A model generated the notes under the pieces. The model had not been told where the DNA came from. It did not search any database and worked only from the letters and a program-made list of their open reading frames with translations. A stretch of 64,000 nt of DNA from Massilia sp. PDC64 (GTDB taxonomy: Bacteria > Pseudomonadota > Gammaproteobacteria > Burkholderiales > Burkholderiaceae_D). Below, one piece after another: positions 62,795-64,000 of this stretch. The DNA is taken from NCBI RefSeq assembly GCF_900101265.1, contig NZ_FMZS01000014.1, positions 1 through 64,000 on the forward strand, written 5' to 3'. Positions within the stretch are counted from its first letter, which is position 1. Each line of letters starts with the position of its first letter. The translations under genes and the position numbers were made by a program.

Positions 62795-63679
62795 CTACGC
62801 CAGCTTCGCCTTGAAGAACGCCATCGTCCGGCCCCACGCCAGTTTCGCGGCGGCCTCGTCGTAGCGCGGCGTCGTGTCGTTGTTGAACCCATGCTCCACG
62901 CCCGGGTAGACGAAGTGCTGATAGTCGACGTGGTTCGCCTTGAGCGCGGCCTCGTACGCGGGCCAGCCGGCCAGGATGCGCTCGTCCTTGCCGGCGTCGT
63001 GGATCATCAGCGGCGCGCGGATGCGGGCGACGTCGGCTGCCGGCGGCTGCATGCCGTAGAACGGCACGGCGGCGGCCAGGTCCGGCAGTTGCGTCGCGAG
63101 GTAGTTGGCGATGCCGCCGCCGTAGCAAAAGCCCACGACGCCGACGTTGCCCGTGCCCTGCGGCAGTGCCGCCAGCGCGTGGGCGGCGGCGATGAAGTCG
63201 GCGCGCGTCTTCGCCTGGTCGAGCTTGGGGAACAATTCCCGCGCCTTGTCCTCGTCGCCGGGATAGCCGCCCAGCGGGAACAGCGCGTCCGGCGCGAACG
63301 CGACATAGCCCTCCAGCGCGACGCGGCGGGTAATGTCCTCGATATGCGGATTCAGGCCGCGGTTTTCGTGCACGACGAGGATCGTCGGCAGCTTAGCCTT
63401 AGCGTTCGCCGGCTCGGCGAGGTAGCCATGCACCTTGCCGTAGCCCTGCGGCGACGGGAAGTCGACGCGGCTCGTCTTCAGGCGCGCGTCCGCGGGCGCG
63501 ACGAGCGGCGCGGCGAACGATGGCGACAGCTGTGCGAGCAACGTGGCGGCTGTCGTGCCGCCGGCGGCATAGCGGCTCGCGCGCGACAGGAAATCGCGGC
63601 GCGACACGCGGCCGTGCACATAGCCATCGAACAGTTTCAGTACTTCGGGGTCGAAATCCGCTGCGGTCAAACGCGCCAT
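62795..63679 (-). CDS. Dienelactone-hydrolase family protein with Tat signal
   Basis: 294 residues from the ATG at 63679. The N-terminus carries a twin-arginine motif (SRRDFLSRASRYAAGG) and an AFAAP-like cleavage region (SPSFAAPL), so periplasmic export by Tat is predicted. The hydrolase domain has ILVVHENRGLNPHI, the nucleophile elbow VGFCYGGG with the cysteine typical of dienelactone hydrolases, and the histidine in YPGVEHGFNND. The substrate is unknown. Confidence 0.88.
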   Translation of the reverse strand: MARLTAADFDPEVLKLFDGYVHGRVSRRDFLSRASRYAAGGTTAATLLAQLSPSFAAPLVAPADARLKTSRVDFPSPQGYGKVHGYLAEPANAKAKLPTILVVHENRGLNPHIEDITRRVALEGYVAFAPDALFPLGGYPGDEDKARELFPKLDQAKTRADFIAAAHALAALPQGTGNVGVVGFCYGGGIANYLATQLPDLAAAVPFYGMQPPAADVARIRAPLMIHDAGKDERILAGWPAYEAALKANHVDYQHFVYPGVEHGFNNDTTPRYDEAAAKLAWGRTMAFFKAKLA

Positions 63680-63720
63680 CGTGCTGTCTCCGGTCCGGTT
63701 GAGATGGGCGCTAGCATACT

Positions 63721-64000
63721 TCAGATCCGGATCACGATGCGCCGCTTGAACAACTGCCACAGCCCCGCCCCCAGCACGAGCAGCAGCAGGGCCGAATACG
63801 CGGCCGACGCCACCCGCGCCTCGGGAATCGCCTGCGCCAGCCACGCGGCCAGCAGGTCGTGCAAGCTGCCCGCGCCGAGCGGCAACTGCATCACCGTATC
63901 GATCAAGGTGATGCCGACGAAGGCCAGCGTCGCATTGGTGCCGAAGGCGAGCACCGGCCGGGTCCACGCGGGCGCTTCATGGCCGGGCGGCACGAGGCGC
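63721..64000 (-). CDS. C-terminal part of a polytopic membrane protein, possibly DUF5009/NagX-like (partial)
   Basis: The frame is open to the window edge, so the N-terminus is missing. About 93 residues are visible, with two membrane segments (NATLAFVGITLIDTVMQL and AAYSALLLLVLGAGLWQLF) and the tail KRRIVIRI. A basic RRxxIxI tail after a last membrane helix is seen in heparan-glucosaminide acetyltransferase-like proteins, but the evidence is thin. Confidence 0.5.
   Translation of the reverse strand, partial: RLVPPGHEAPAWTRPVLAFGTNATLAFVGITLIDTVMQLPLGAGSLHDLLAAWLAQAIPEARVASAAYSALLLLVLGAGLWQLFKRRIVIRI

Overview
The window is a GC-rich bacterial chromosome segment. Gene content and order point to a betaproteobacterium of the Oxalobacteraceae (Massilia-like). 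This is an inference from the dcw order, the meso-DAP-type MurE, the Burkholderiales-type porin and the many LysR regulators; no rRNA is present to confirm it.

Region 1 (1-17.5 kb) is a complete division and cell wall (dcw) cluster on the minus strand: mraZ-rsmH-ftsL-ftsI-murE-murF-mraY-murD-ftsW-murG-murC-ddlB-ftsQ-ftsA-ftsZ. Many genes overlap by 1-4 bases, which suggests translational coupling. A sigma70-type promoter and a ten-base-periodic TGGG array (MraZ operator) precede mraZ. A strong intrinsic terminator follows ftsZ, and the end of an IS3-type element lies just beyond it, at the window edge.

Region 2 (17.8-35.8 kb) is a mosaic of small accessory units. It holds an orphan AAA+ ATPase, a LysR/DUF2783/SLAC1-type channel unit, a chemoreceptor with a CheR-tether-like tail, a LysR-regulated DHA2 exporter with DoxX, a hipBA toxin-antitoxin pair with an elaborate operator region, glycerol kinase directly downstream of rnpB (RNase P RNA), a ThDP enzyme, a PQQ-type sugar dehydrogenase and a YjjG-like phosphatase.

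Region 3 (35.9-40.1 kb) is the conserved ftsY-ftsE-ftsX-rpoH block. rpoH carries a near-perfect CIRCE element, which would place the sigma32 gene under HrcA.

Region 4 (40.1-61.7 kb) is the most interesting part, a probable catabolic island for an aromatic or heteroaromatic acid. It comprises ubiX and a divergent UbiD-family decarboxylase; an amidase-DUF302-TetR operon; a nine-gene operon (FAD monooxygenase, VOC protein, fumarylacetoacetase-type hydrolase, alpha/beta hydrolase, three-subunit molybdenum hydroxylase with CoxG, crotonase); a LysR regulator; a second leuC/leuD pair; an MFS transporter; a porin; and a chemoreceptor. The palindrome TCGAT-RA-ATCGA occurs upstream of ubiD, upstream of the porin and directly before the chemoreceptor start, with a degenerate copy before the monooxygenase. 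This suggests one regulon that couples sensing, uptake and degradation. The substrate cannot be named from sequence alone.

Region 5 (61.7-64 kb) holds an FkbM methyltransferase, a Tat-exported dienelactone-hydrolase-like protein and the end of a membrane protein that runs off the window.
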